Part shown: one piece after another, positions 41,847 through 49,511 of the stretch | Layout of the letters: each line of letters starts with the position of its first letter | Numbering within the stretch: position 1 is the first letter of the stretch | Source of the DNA: Actinobacteria bacterium OV320 | GTDB lineage: Bacteria; Actinomycetota; Actinomycetes; Streptomycetales; Streptomycetaceae | Length of the DNA: 64,000 nt | Direction: 5' to 3' | Assembly (NCBI GenBank): GCA_001298545.1 | Contig: LJCX01000010.1 | Location: 1-64,000, forward strand | Notes under the pieces: generated by a model | What the model was told of the DNA's origin: nothing | The model's input: the letters and a program-made list of their open reading frames with translations, nothing else | The model's database searches: none | Position numbers and translations under genes: made by a program

Positions 41847-41878
41847 CTCCCCCGCGTTGCCCGACAGCCGACGATCAT
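41843..41878 (-). CDS. Possible 11-codon upstream ORF coupled to the glutamate-synthase-like gene
   Basis: ATG at 41878, behind GGAAGGAACGGGGG, runs MIVGCRATRGR to a TGA that overlaps the next GTG (GTGA). This is the same coupling geometry seen between true genes in the window. It could set translation rate or act as a leader peptide; it lacks the sulfur-leader consensus. Confidence 0.35.
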   Translation of the reverse strand: MIVGCRATRGR

Positions 41879-42165
41879 GTCCCCCGTTCCTTCCGGAGAT
41901 CGTCAAGAAACGGGACGCGGAGATTCACCAGGTGACCAGCACCCTCGCTTCCGAGGGCGGGCGCGGCGAGCTGTCGGTGGGGGCGGAAGTGTGCGAGATC
42001 AGACCGGGCACCGGCCGGTTGACCAGCCTGGTGAGCGGCCTGCGCGGGGGCTTGGGCCGGACTGGGCGCGCAGCACAATCGGGACATCGGCGGCATGTGG
42101 CCCGCGAGCGCGGCAAGCGCGGGCGGGATGCCGCACCGGGCTCCGGCAACTCGAGCGCTGTGTCC

Positions 42166-42188
42166 GGCAGTTAAGTCGGATAACTGCC
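42166..42188. promoter_or_regulatory. Perfect 8-base inverted repeat upstream of the cold-shock gene
   Basis: GGCAGTTA-AGTCGGA-TAACTGCC, arms perfect, 7-base loop. It sits between two divergent genes, about 100 bases before the cold-shock start, in a locally AT-richer patch. It could be an operator or an RNA hairpin in the cold-shock 5' leader. Confidence 0.6.
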
Positions 42189-42289
42189 TCGCCGACGGGG
42201 TAGGACGAACGCCGGGTGCCTTCCGGTCGTGGACGGCCCCGCACACAGAGCAGCCGGGACCTCCCGGCAAGGATCGAAGGACGAGCAGC

Positions 42290-42493
42290 ATGGCCAGCGG
42301 CACCGTGAAGTGGTTCAACTCCGAAAAGGGCTTCGGGTTCATCGCCCAGGACGGCGGCGGACCGGACGTTTTCGCCCACTACTCCAACATCTCCGGCAAC
42401 GGCTACCGGGAGCTGGTGGAGGGAGAGCCGGTCACCTTCGACGTGACCCAGGGGCAGAAGGGGCCGCAGGCCGAGAACATCGTCCGCGGCTGA
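42290..42493 (+). CDS. csp: Cold-shock domain protein
   Basis: A 67-residue OB-fold nucleic-acid chaperone: [20 protein letters not shown] with RNP1 (KGFGFI) and RNP2 (VFAHY), ending [12 protein letters not shown]. The size is that of Streptomyces CspA/SC3550-like proteins. It binds single-stranded RNA or DNA and relieves structure. The 5' leader may be as long as 100 bases, as is common for this family. It lies 53 bases before a tRNA gene on the same strand. Confidence 0.95.
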   Translation: MASGTVKWFNSEKGFGFIAQDGGGPDVFAHYSNISGNGYRELVEGEPVTFDVTQGQKGPQAENIVRG

Positions 42494-42546
42494 GTCGGCC
42501 GCCCGACGCAGCACCCCGTGGATCACGTGTAGGGTGGCATCACCGA

Positions 42547-42620
42547 CGCGGGGTGGAGCAGCTCGGTAGCTCGCTGGGCTCATAACCCAGAGGTCGCAGG
42601 TTCAAATCCTGTCCCCGCTA
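42547..42620 (+). tRNA. tRNA-Met (anticodon CAT), initiator type
   Basis: The 74-base cloverleaf reads CGCGGGG acceptor, D-arm GAGCAGCTCGGTAGCTC, anticodon loop CTCATAA closed by three G:C pairs (TGGG/CCCA), and T-arm CAGGTTCAAATCCTG, ending GTCCCCGCTA. Position 1 (C) is not paired with position 72 (T), and the three G:C pairs in the anticodon stem are initiator hallmarks. CCA is not encoded, as usual in Streptomyces. Confidence 0.95.
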
Positions 42621-42627
42621 CGAGAAG

Positions 42628-42654
42628 AAGGGGCCCGGCATCGCCGGGCCCCTT
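42628..42654 (+). terminator. Stem-loop terminator after tRNA-Met
   Basis: AAGGGGCCCGGC pairs perfectly with GCCGGGCCCCTT around an ATC loop: 12 base pairs, starting eight bases after the tRNA. The A/T ends make it work in both directions, so it may also stop the converging exporter transcript. Confidence 0.85.
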
Positions 42655-42686
42655 CGCTGTGCGGGCAGCCAGGGTCTCGACGACGG

Positions 42687-44213
42687 TCACGCGCCGGGTG
42701 ATGATCGACCGGGCAGCTCCGCCACCTCCGCGGCAGCGCCTTTCTCCGCAGGGTCGGCAGGAACCGGTGGCCCGGGGCGGCCGGGCAGGAACAGACACAG
42801 CGGGACGGCGACGGCGGTGAAGGCCACCGACCACCAGAAGGCGGTGTCGAAGCCGTCGGCCAGGTCGCCCGGGGTGTGGGCGTCCCCGGCGGAGTGCTGG
42901 AAGACGACGGCGAGGACGGCGATGCCCACCGAGCCGCCGATCTGCTGGGCGACGCGGGTGATGATGCTGGCGTCGGGGATCTCTTCGTGCCGCAGGCCCA
43001 CGTAGGCGGCGCCGAAAGGCGCGATCATGGCGGCGCCCAGGCCGATGCCGCGGACGAACAGTGCGCCCATGAGCAGGACCTCGTCGGTGTCGGCGGTGAC
43101 GAAGGCGAAGGGCACCGTGGCCGCGGTGACGAAGGCGAACGCGGTGAAGGCGACCCGGCGGGGGCCGAAGCGGTCGGTGTACGTGCCTGCGAGTCCGCGT
43201 GCGACGAGCGCGCCGACGCCCTGCGGAATGAGCAGCAGCCCCGCGCCGAGGGCGTCCTCGCCGCGGACCTGCTGGAAGTACAGGGGCAGCAGCATCATCG
43301 CCCCGTACAGGGAGATGCCGGCCAGGAACACCAGGGCGGAGGAGGAGGCCACCGCGCGGTGGCGGAGCAGCCGCAGATTCACCAGCGCCCCGGCACGCGG
43401 CAGCGCCCAGGCGACGAAGCCGCCGACCAGGGCGAGTCCGCCGATCACCGGGACGAGGACGTCGGCGTCGGTGAGGCCCGCGCTGCCCTCGACCCGGGAG
43501 AGGCCGTAGAGGGTGGCGGCGACGCCGGGGGAGAGCAGGAGCAGGCCGACGACGTCCAGGCGGGTGCGGGGGGTGCCGGTGGCGGGACGGTCGTGGGGCA
43601 GGTTGCGCCAGGCGAGCAGGCCACCGACGACACAGAAGGGGAGGTTGACGAAGAAGAGCCAGCGCCAGTCGGCCAGATGCAGGATGAGGCCGCCCAGGAC
43701 CGGGCCGAGGATCGGGCCGAGCGCGGTGGGCACGGTGATGACGGCCATGACCTTGCCGATGTTGCGGCCCTTGGCGACCTGCATGATCAGCGTGGCCGTG
43801 AGCGGCATCATGATGCCGCCCGCTGTGCCCTGGAGCACGCGGAAGGTGATGAGGCTGGTCGCGTTCCACGCCAGCGCGCTCAGGATCGAGCCGAGCAGGA
43901 ACACGCCCAGGGACGCGATCCACAGACGTCTGCCGCCGAGTCGTGACTGGGCCCATCCGGCGAGCGGGATGGTGACGAACAGGGCCAGCAGATAGCCGGT
44001 ACTCACCCACTGGATCGTGGACAGCGGCGCATCGAGTTCCTTCGCCAGGCTGTCGAGGGCGACGCTGACGATGGTGGTGTCGAAGACGACGGCGAGGGCG
44101 CCCACGATGACGGTGAACGCCGTGCGCCACACGGCGGGCTCCATACGGTCGGGGTGCATACCGTCGGGGTCCACCGCGGCGGGCGTGGGTCCGGTCCGGT
44201 CGGGAGTACTCAT
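42687..44213 (-). CDS. DHA2-family (EmrB/QacA-type, 14-span) drug exporter
   Basis: A 508-residue MFS exporter. Motif D-type FTVIVGALAVVFDTTIVSVAL opens it, motif A is AGWAQSRLGGRRLWI, and the antiporter motif C is VPTALGPILGPVLGGLI. Fourteen hydrophobic helices are counted by eye. Its tail is Pro/Glu-rich and soluble. It is divergent from a TetR gene with two matching operators in between, a classic drug-exporter/repressor pair. Substrates are probably hydrophobic antibiotics or dyes. Confidence 0.9.
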   Translation of the reverse strand: MSTPDRTGPTPAAVDPDGMHPDRMEPAVWRTAFTVIVGALAVVFDTTIVSVALDSLAKELDAPLSTIQWVSTGYLLALFVTIPLAGWAQSRLGGRRLWIASLGVFLLGSILSALAWNATSLITFRVLQGTAGGIMMPLTATLIMQVAKGRNIGKVMAVITVPTALGPILGPVLGGLILHLADWRWLFFVNLPFCVVGGLLAWRNLPHDRPATGTPRTRLDVVGLLLLSPGVAATLYGLSRVEGSAGLTDADVLVPVIGGLALVGGFVAWALPRAGALVNLRLLRHRAVASSSALVFLAGISLYGAMMLLPLYFQQVRGEDALGAGLLLIPQGVGALVARGLAGTYTDRFGPRRVAFTAFAFVTAATVPFAFVTADTDEVLLMGALFVRGIGLGAAMIAPFGAAYVGLRHEEIPDASIITRVAQQIGGSVGIAVLAVVFQHSAGDAHTPGDLADGFDTAFWWSVAFTAVAVPLCLFLPGRPGPPVPADPAEKGAAAEVAELPGRSSPGA

Positions 44214-44225
44214 GAACAGTCACCT

Positions 44226-44291
44226 TAAGATACAGAGTCCTATCTTACGACTGTCAGAGTAGGGCGCTAGGATAAGATAGGCAAGTCTATC
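44226..44291. promoter_or_regulatory. Paired TetR operators between exporter and repressor
   Basis: Site 1 is TAAGATA-N8-TATCTTA (44226-44247), perfect. Site 2 is TAAGATA-N8-TATC (44273-44291), with the same 8-base spacing but a degenerate end. They flank the two divergent starts: site 1 is 13 bases from the exporter ATG, site 2 overlaps the region just before the repressor ribosome site. This fits autoregulated TetR control. Confidence 0.8.
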
Positions 44292-44305
44292 CAAGGGAGG
44301 TGCGG

Positions 44306-44875
44306 ATGCCCGAGCGACGCCGCGGAGCGGCACTGGAGAAGGCGCTCCTCGATGCGGCCTGGGAAGAACTCACGGACAACGGCTACGCCAGGTTCACCAT
44401 GGACGCCGTCGTGCAGCGCGCGGGCACCAGCCCCCCTGTGCTCTACCGCCGCTGGTCCGACCGCGACCAACTGGTCCGGGCGGCCATCGTCCACACCCTG
44501 AAGGAGTACCGACTCGACAGCCCCGACACGGGAAGCCTGCGGGAGGACGTCCTCACCCTCATGCGAGAGATCAACACCACCCGCGTCCAGTTCATCACCG
44601 TCATGAGCGTGCAACTGGCCGGCTACTACCAGGAGACCGGCACCAGCCCCGCCGACCTGCGCGACCCGCTCGCGACGGGACGCAAGGAGGCTCTCGACGT
44701 GCTCTTCGACCGCGCCCTCGACCGGGGCGAGATCAACCGGGAACTCCTCACCGAACGCATCAAGTCCCTCCCCTTCGACCTGCTGCGCCAGGAAATCCTC
44801 ACGACCTTCGCCCCCGTGCCCGACCACGTCCTCGAGGAGATCGTCGACACGGTCTTCCTCCCTCTGGTGCGCTGA
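44306..44875 (+). CDS. TetR-family repressor of the adjacent exporter
   Basis: A 189-residue regulator. The HTH is LEKALLDAAWEELTDNGYARFTMDAVVQRAGTS, then PVLYRRWSDRDQLVRAAIVH, with Y-R-R-W in the usual YxxFxxKxxL position. The C-terminal ligand domain (about 70-189) has a TetR_C-type run LLTERIKSLPFDLLRQEIL. The ATG at 44306 is chosen with GGGAGG five bases upstream. It should bind the two TAAGATA operators and respond to a drug ligand. Confidence 0.9.
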   Translation: MPERRRGAALEKALLDAAWEELTDNGYARFTMDAVVQRAGTSPPVLYRRWSDRDQLVRAAIVHTLKEYRLDSPDTGSLREDVLTLMREINTTRVQFITVMSVQLAGYYQETGTSPADLRDPLATGRKEALDVLFDRALDRGEINRELLTERIKSLPFDLLRQEILTTFAPVPDHVLEEIVDTVFLPLVR

Positions 44876-45048
44876 CCGCGCAGAGCCGCACCCGTCCGGA
44901 GGTCTGGCCGCCGACCCGGCTCACCGCTCCCGCCGAGCCGGCCTCACACGGCGGATCACGGCTGCGCACGGGCGAGCACGCGACGGCACCGCCCGACGGT
45001 CGTGTCCGGGGCCCCTTTCGGGACGCCTTCGCTCGCTGCGGGCAGGTC

Positions 45049-45600
45049 TCAGCCGCGTGCGGCGAGCACCTCGCGCCATGCCGGGCTGTCGACGTAGTGG
45101 TTGTCGAACCGCTCCGAGGAGTCCTTGATCTCCTGCGGGTCGGCCTCGCCGCGCATCACGCGGCCGAGGAGTCGCAGGTAGTCGAAGCGGTCGGCACCCG
45201 GGGTGAAGACGAACAGCACGTCGGCGGTCCTGCCCGGCGCCGCGGCGAAGGCGTGCGGGGTGTGCGGCGGTACGAGGAGGAAGTCGCCCGCCTCCAGGAC
45301 GATGATCTCCTCACCCACCAGTACCTGGAGCGCTCCGTCGATCACGAAGAACGCCTCGGACGCCTTGGTGTGCAGGTGGGCGGGTGCCCCGACCGCGCCC
45401 TCGGCGAACGACGACCGGTAGCTGGTGAGCCGCCCGCCGGTGTGGCTCGAGTCCGCGAGAAGCGTCATGACACTGCTGGGGTCACGGGTCGTCTCGGCGT
45501 CGGCGGCGCGGGTGAGGACCGGGGCGACGGTCGCGGTCTGAGCGGTCTGAGCGGTCTGAGTGGTCTGAGCGGTCTGCGTGGTCTCGTTGCTCTTCGTCAT
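45049..45600 (-). CDS. Cupin-domain protein with low-complexity N-terminus
   Basis: A 183-residue cupin. Residues 1-27 are a Thr/Gln/Ala repeat made by a 9-base DNA repeat. The cupin follows: GAPAHLHTKASEAFFVIDGALQVLVG (motif 1) and VLEAGDFLLVPPHTPHAFAAAP (motif 2), with the two-histidine/Glu metal set. The C-terminus (RFDYLRLLGRVMRGEADPQEI) is helical. Resembles quercetin-dioxygenase-like cupins. A 6-base inverted repeat sits right before the start codon, and no ribosome site is visible, so the message may be leaderless. Confidence 0.8.
   Translation of the reverse strand: MTKSNETTQTAQTTQTAQTAQTATVAPVLTRAADAETTRDPSSVMTLLADSSHTGGRLTSYRSSFAEGAVGAPAHLHTKASEAFFVIDGALQVLVGEEIIVLEAGDFLLVPPHTPHAFAAAPGRTADVLFVFTPGADRFDYLRLLGRVMRGEADPQEIKDSSERFDNHYVDSPAWREVLAARG
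45535..45588. repeat. Six-unit 9-base in-frame repeat (GGTCTGAGC)
   Basis: Six units of GGTCTGAGC with small changes in the last three, inside the 5' end of the cupin gene. On the coding strand they give a Gln-Thr-(Ala/Thr) repeat. Copy-number change would keep frame. Confidence 0.85.
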
Positions 45601-45605
45601 GACTA

Positions 45606-45621
45606 CGACTCTAGGGAGTCG
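45606..45621. promoter_or_regulatory. Inverted repeat at the cupin promoter
   Basis: CGACTC-TAGG-GAGTCG, perfect arms, five bases upstream of the cupin start on its coding strand. On that strand TAGAGT falls in a -10-like position for a leaderless message, so a bound regulator would block initiation. Confidence 0.5.
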
Positions 45622-45707
45622 ATCGACCGGTACAGGGGTGCATTTTGGCGTCGGGATCGTGGGTCAATTTTCTCGACGTCAACCAGCGGTCCGAGTAGGT
45701 TGTGCCG

Positions 45708-46349
45708 ATGATCGAACCCCTGCCGCCCGGCGGCACCGTGCCCGATGCGGGCGAACTGCATGCCCGGTGGGCGGATGCCTGGGCGCCGGAGCGGGCGGCG
45801 GAGCGGTTGGCCGGGGTGGGTGCGCCCTGGTGCATCGCCGCGGGGTGGGCGCTGGATCTGTTCCGCGGGGCGCCGTCGCGGCCGCACGGTGATCTGGAGA
45901 TCGCGGTGCCCGCGGCGGCATTTCCCGAGATTCGGGACCGTTTCCCCGAGTACACCTGGGACGCGGTGGGTTCGGGACGGGTCTGGGCGGGGGCGGGAGC
46001 CGAGGCACTGGCGGCCACGTATCAGACCTGGCTCCGTGATCCGGTGAGCGGCCAGTTCCTGTTCGACGTCTTTCGCGAGCCGCACGAGGGCATGACGTGG
46101 GTCTGCCGGCGGGACGAGAGTCTGCGGCTGCCGTACGACGCGATCATCGAGCGGACGGCGGACGGGATCCCCTACCTGATACCGGAGTTGGTGCTGCTGT
46201 TCAAGGCGAAGGCGACCCGGCCCAAGGACCAGGCGGACTTCGACGAGGTGCTTCCGCTGCTGGGCCGGGCGCGGCGGGATCGCCTCGCCGAGTGGTTGGA
46301 CCGTGTGCATCCCGGCCACCCGTGGCCGGCGGAGCTGGCCCGGCGGTGA
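45708..46349 (+). CDS. Nucleotidyltransferase-fold protein (aminoglycoside adenylyltransferase-like)
   Basis: A 213-residue protein. APWCIAAGWALDLFRG and RPHGDLEIAVPAAAFPEI resemble the GxxAxDxxxGxxxRxHxDLDI core of LinA/AadB-type nucleotidyltransferases, though the second acidic position here is Glu (DLEI). Later blocks are FLFDVFREPHEGMTWVCRRDESLRLPYD and IPYLIPELVLLFKAKATRPKDQADF, also family typical. Antibiotic activity is not established. GTG at 45702 is an alternative start. Confidence 0.7.
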   Translation: MIEPLPPGGTVPDAGELHARWADAWAPERAAERLAGVGAPWCIAAGWALDLFRGAPSRPHGDLEIAVPAAAFPEIRDRFPEYTWDAVGSGRVWAGAGAEALAATYQTWLRDPVSGQFLFDVFREPHEGMTWVCRRDESLRLPYDAIIERTADGIPYLIPELVLLFKAKATRPKDQADFDEVLPLLGRARRDRLAEWLDRVHPGHPWPAELARR

Positions 46350-46362
46350 TGCGGGGCGTCGT

Positions 46363-46625
46363 TCATCCCTCCGCGAGGCCGTCATGGAGGTCGAGGGTCC
46401 AGTTCTGGCTGACGAGGTCGTGGCCGAAACCGTGATGGGGCTCCTCGTCGGCGAGGAGGAATCCGAAGTGTTCGTAGATCCTGCGGGCGGACATGAGGTT
46501 GCTCGCGGTCCACAGCGTCTCATGCCGGTAGCCGGCCTCGCGGGCGAAGGCCAGGGACTCTTCGACGAGACGGGTGCCGAGGCCGAGGCCCCGGGCGGCC
46601 GGGTGACGAGCAGGACACGCAGTTG
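46363..46625 (-). pseudogene. Truncated GNAT acetyltransferase
   Basis: Reading from the stop at 46363, the minus strand gives the C-terminal half of a GNAT domain: HPAARGLGLGTRLVEESLAF (acetyl-CoA loop RGLGLG), then AREAGYRHETLWTASNLMSA and RRIYEHFGFLL. Upstream, LEQLRVLLV-like sequence continues in another frame, so there is a frameshift before the acetyl-CoA loop, and the N-terminal half is missing where the TetR gene begins. The full domain would need about 150 residues. Confidence 0.65.
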
Positions 46626-47177
46626 CTCGAGGCCGCTTACCGGTACGCGCTCACGCACGGTCTGGCCGACCTGTCGCTTCGCCCGCTGGCCGAGGCCATC
46701 GGCTCCAGTACGCGGGTGCTGATGTTCCTCTTCGGCAACAAGGACGGACTCGTGCGCGCCCTGCTGGAGCGGGGTCGTGCCGATGAACTGGGGCTGCTGG
46801 CGCGACTTCGCCAGGCCGACCGCCCTGTCGGCCTGGTTCCGGCGGCCGATCAGGTGTGGACATGGCTCGCCGCCGACGAGCACCGCCCGCTGCTGCGTCT
46901 GTGGGCCGAGGCGTACACCCGCTCGCTCGTCGAACCCGACGGCCCCTGGGCCGGGTTCGCCAAGGCCACGGTGGACGACTGGCTCGACGTCCTGGCCGCC
47001 TGTCAGCCGCCGTCGGAGCGGGACACCGAGGACGGTGTCGTCCGCCGCACTCTGACGCTGGCGGTACTCCGAGGAGCCTTGCTCGACCTTCTCGCCACGG
47101 ACGACGAGCGCAGGGTCACCGCCGCCGTCCAGCGGCAGCTGGCCCTCCTGCGCCGCGAGGACGGCGACGAGTCATGA
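46623..47177 (+). CDS. TetR-family regulator with displaced 5' end
   Basis: A 184-residue TetR protein. LLEAAYRYALTHGLADLSLR begins at helix 1 of the HTH, followed by PLAEAIGSSTRVLMFLFGNKDGLVRALLERG and a C-terminal domain ending AAVQRQLALLRREDG. The only start in frame is a TTG with no good ribosome site, and the usual 5-15 residue lead is missing or replaced. Upstream DNA is the truncated GNAT gene. The protein body looks intact, so expression, not folding, is in doubt. Confidence 0.65.
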   Translation: MLEAAYRYALTHGLADLSLRPLAEAIGSSTRVLMFLFGNKDGLVRALLERGRADELGLLARLRQADRPVGLVPAADQVWTWLAADEHRPLLRLWAEAYTRSLVEPDGPWAGFAKATVDDWLDVLAACQPPSERDTEDGVVRRTLTLAVLRGALLDLLATDDERRVTAAVQRQLALLRREDGDES

Positions 47178-47244
47178 CCCCGGTTCGGCGGCTGCTCGTC
47201 CCGGCATGTCGTCGGTGCCCCTGAGCCGCCGCTGCGACGCGGCT

Positions 47245-47610
47245 TCAGCGGGCGGGCGGGACGAACTCGGGCTGGTCGAGCACACGCAGCCAGGTCCCGT
47301 CAGGCTGGCGTCGGACGACCTGTGCCCGGGCGCCGGCCCCGTCCCTCGGCGGGGTCGAGGTGAGGGCGATGTCGCCGCTGATCAGCGTCGGCAGCGGCGG
47401 TTCCGGTTCGAAGCGGGGGCGGTTGGCCAGGACCTTCTCCCACAGGTCGCGGATCGCGTCCCGCCCCACCGTCAGCCGGCCGGGCGGGTAGGCCATCACC
47501 GCATCCTCCTCGTAGAGCGCGGCGACTCCGGCCGCGTCACCCGCGTTGGATCGTTCGACGAACAAGCGGGTGATGTCCTCGGGCCGCTCGGCCTTCTCGT
47601 ACTTCTGCAC
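47245..47610 (-). CDS. SnoaL-like (NTF2-fold) protein
   Basis: A 121-residue protein with the YybH/SnoaL-like fold: DITRLFVERSNAGDAAGVAALYEEDAVMAYPPG, then GRDAIRDLWEKVLANRP and TWLRVLDQPEFVPPA. The GTG start has AGGAGG five bases upstream. Family members are small hydrolases, isomerases or binding proteins; no catalytic residues can be named. It is divergent from a LysR gene, which probably controls it. Confidence 0.8.
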   Translation of the reverse strand: MQKYEKAERPEDITRLFVERSNAGDAAGVAALYEEDAVMAYPPGRLTVGRDAIRDLWEKVLANRPRFEPEPPLPTLISGDIALTSTPPRDGAGARAQVVRRQPDGTWLRVLDQPEFVPPAR

Positions 47611-47708
47611 GGCTTCCTCCTGAGGTCCGGCTTCGATGTTCTCCAGCCTTGTCGGGCGCCGGTCAGAAGTCCAACAGATGGATGTGCTGGGAGCTAGAAT
47701 CAGCAGTC

Positions 47709-48620
47709 ATGGACCTGAGGCAGCTTGAGTACTTCGTCGCGGTCGCCGAGGAGCGGAACTTCACCCGGGCGGCCGGGCGGGTCCACATCAGCCAGTCCGG
47801 CGTCAGCGCCCAGATCCGCCAGTTGGAACGCGAACTCGGCGCCGAGCTGTTCGACCGGTCGGGGCGTACCGTCACCCTGACCGTCGCGGGACGTGCCGCG
47901 CTCGAACACGCCCGCGCCGCACTGGCCGCGGCCGAGGCGGTCGGCCAGGTGGTGGGACAGGTGACCGGTCTGATCCGGGGCCGGCTCACGGTCGGCATGG
48001 TCATCGGCTGCACCCTCACCCCGCTGTTCGACGCCCTCGCCGCGTTTCACCGGCTTCATCATGGTGTGGAGATCTCACTGCTGGAGGACAACTCCGACAG
48101 GCTCGTCGAGGGAGTGCGCGCCGACGTCATCGATCTGGCCCTCGTCGGTACCGCAGGCGCCGCCCCGGAGGGGCTGGACTCGCTGACGGTCATCAGCGAG
48201 CGGCTCGTCGCGGCTGTTCCCGCGGGGCACCCGTTGGCGAAACAGCGCCGGGTCGCTCTGCGTGACCTGGTCGCCCATCCGCTCGTGTGCATGCCCGCCG
48301 GCACCGGCCTGCGCGCGGTGTTCGACCGCGCTTGTGCCGCACAGGGCCTGCACCCCACGATCGGGCTGCAGGCCGGCGCCGCGGATGCCATTGCGGATCT
48401 GGCTTCCCGCGGACTGGGTGTCGCAGTCCTCAGCGAGTCGATGGCCGCGAGCTACGGAGACCGGCTCACCGCGCGCGTCATCGACGACATCGAGACTCCG
48501 GCGGTGCTCGCGCTGATCTGGAAGAGCACGCACAACCCGGCTGTGCGCGAGTTGGTCGTGCACAGCCGACGAGCATTCACCCGGGTCGATCCGGCCCAAC
48601 GGCTGTCGCCTGACCGGTGA
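47709..48620 (+). CDS. LysR-family regulator
   Basis: A 303-residue LTTR. The HTH is MDLRQLEYFVAVAEERNFTR through VSAQIRQLERELGAELFDR; the effector domain follows with RGRLTVGMVIGCTLTPLF and ADLASRGLGVAVL-type block DAIADLASRGLGVAVLSES. A TAGAAT -10 box lies eight bases before the ATG and there is no ribosome site, so the message is probably leaderless. It is divergent from the SnoaL-like gene. Confidence 0.88.
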   Translation: MDLRQLEYFVAVAEERNFTRAAGRVHISQSGVSAQIRQLERELGAELFDRSGRTVTLTVAGRAALEHARAALAAAEAVGQVVGQVTGLIRGRLTVGMVIGCTLTPLFDALAAFHRLHHGVEISLLEDNSDRLVEGVRADVIDLALVGTAGAAPEGLDSLTVISERLVAAVPAGHPLAKQRRVALRDLVAHPLVCMPAGTGLRAVFDRACAAQGLHPTIGLQAGAADAIADLASRGLGVAVLSESMAASYGDRLTARVIDDIETPAVLALIWKSTHNPAVRELVVHSRRAFTRVDPAQRLSPDR

Positions 48621-48638
48621 GCGATCCTGGTGTGCGTC

Positions 48639-49400
48639 TCAGGTCGTGCCGGCGAACAACTCCTGCAACGGCTGAGCCGAGTCGGTGCCGGAGTGGCCGA
48701 AGGGAGCGTCGAAGCTCCAGACCATGAAGAGCAGGAAGACCACCAGGGCGCTGAACGCGGTGGCCAGCATCAACTCCCGGGCCGAGCGGCGGATCTGAAG
48801 GGCGTAGAGCAGGCCGAGCGTGACGATCCCGCCGGCGATCAGGCCGAACCAGACGACCCCCGGCAGGGTGCTGCCGGCGCTGTCGAGGCGCTGGTGGCGC
48901 GCGTCGTCGGCGGCGGCGACCTGGTCGAGGAGCGGCTGGTAGGCCTGGGCCTGGAGTTCGTCGGTGGGCGTGTGGTGCGCGATGTCGCTGCGGATGCGGG
49001 TCAGCAGACGGCCCCCGGTGGTGTCGATCGGACCGTCGTCCTCCATGGCCGGCCACTCGGCGGTCACGGCGTGCCGGGCGTAGGCGTCGATGTGCTGCCG
49101 GACCTGGGTGTGGAAGGCGGCGGGGTAGACGTCCAGGCGCTGGTTGATCTCGTACAGCGCTTGGGCCTCGCGCTGCACGGTGTCCTCGGCGGCGCCGCGA
49201 GCCTCCCAGACGCCGGCGATCGCCAGGCCCAGGACGATGGCGTAGACGACGCCGACCATCATCACCATGTACTCCAGGACGTCGGGTGTCTGCGAGGTGT
49301 CCTCGTCGTCCGCCACACGGCGGTGGCGCATCACGGTGGCGGCGACCACGAAGGCGCAGACCAGCGCGCAGGCCAGGGTGTAGATCAGCCATTCCGGCAC
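48639..49400 (-). CDS. DUF4239 (bestrophin-like) membrane protein
   Basis: A 253-residue protein with an N-terminal span (LIYTLACALVCAFVVAATV), a second (LEYMVMMVGVVYAIVLGLAIAGVW), a long helical soluble part (about 70-180) and two C-terminal spans (LPGVVWFGLIAGGIVTLGLLYAL, LMLATAFSALVVFLLFMV). This is the DUF4239 layout. Function is unknown. GTG start with GGAG upstream. The LysR gene converges on it with 18 bases between stops. Confidence 0.82.
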   Translation of the reverse strand: MPEWLIYTLACALVCAFVVAATVMRHRRVADDEDTSQTPDVLEYMVMMVGVVYAIVLGLAIAGVWEARGAAEDTVQREAQALYEINQRLDVYPAAFHTQVRQHIDAYARHAVTAEWPAMEDDGPIDTTGGRLLTRIRSDIAHHTPTDELQAQAYQPLLDQVAAADDARHQRLDSAGSTLPGVVWFGLIAGGIVTLGLLYALQIRRSARELMLATAFSALVVFLLFMVWSFDAPFGHSGTDSAQPLQELFAGTT

Positions 49401-49416
49401 AGCAGGACTCCAGGAT

Positions 49417-49470
49417 GAGCAGATGAGAAAGGAGCAGATGAGAAAGGAGCAGATGAGAAAGGAGCAGATG
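49417..49470. repeat. 15-base tandem repeat carrying a ribosome site and ATG in every unit
   Basis: GAGCAGATGAGAAAG occurs three times plus a partial fourth (GAGCAGATG). Read forward, each junction gives AAAGGAGCAGATG, a near-ideal ribosome site and start codon, and the unit is in frame (M-R-K-E-Q). It lies upstream of the DUF4239 gene on the opposite strand. Confidence 0.9.
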
Positions 49471-49511
49471 GCGAGCCGAGTGGACGAGGTGAAGGGCGGC
49501 CCGCGGGTGGG

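Noticed and set aside
42547..42620. tRNA-Met as the attachment site of an integrated element
   Set aside because: No integrase gene and no repeated tRNA 3' segment visible nearby; downstream gene is an ordinary exporter.
42876..43946. Plus-strand ORF of 356 codons over the drug exporter
   Set aside because: Composition is Gly/Asp/Glu/Ala/Arg antisense noise to a strong DHA2 exporter with all motifs.
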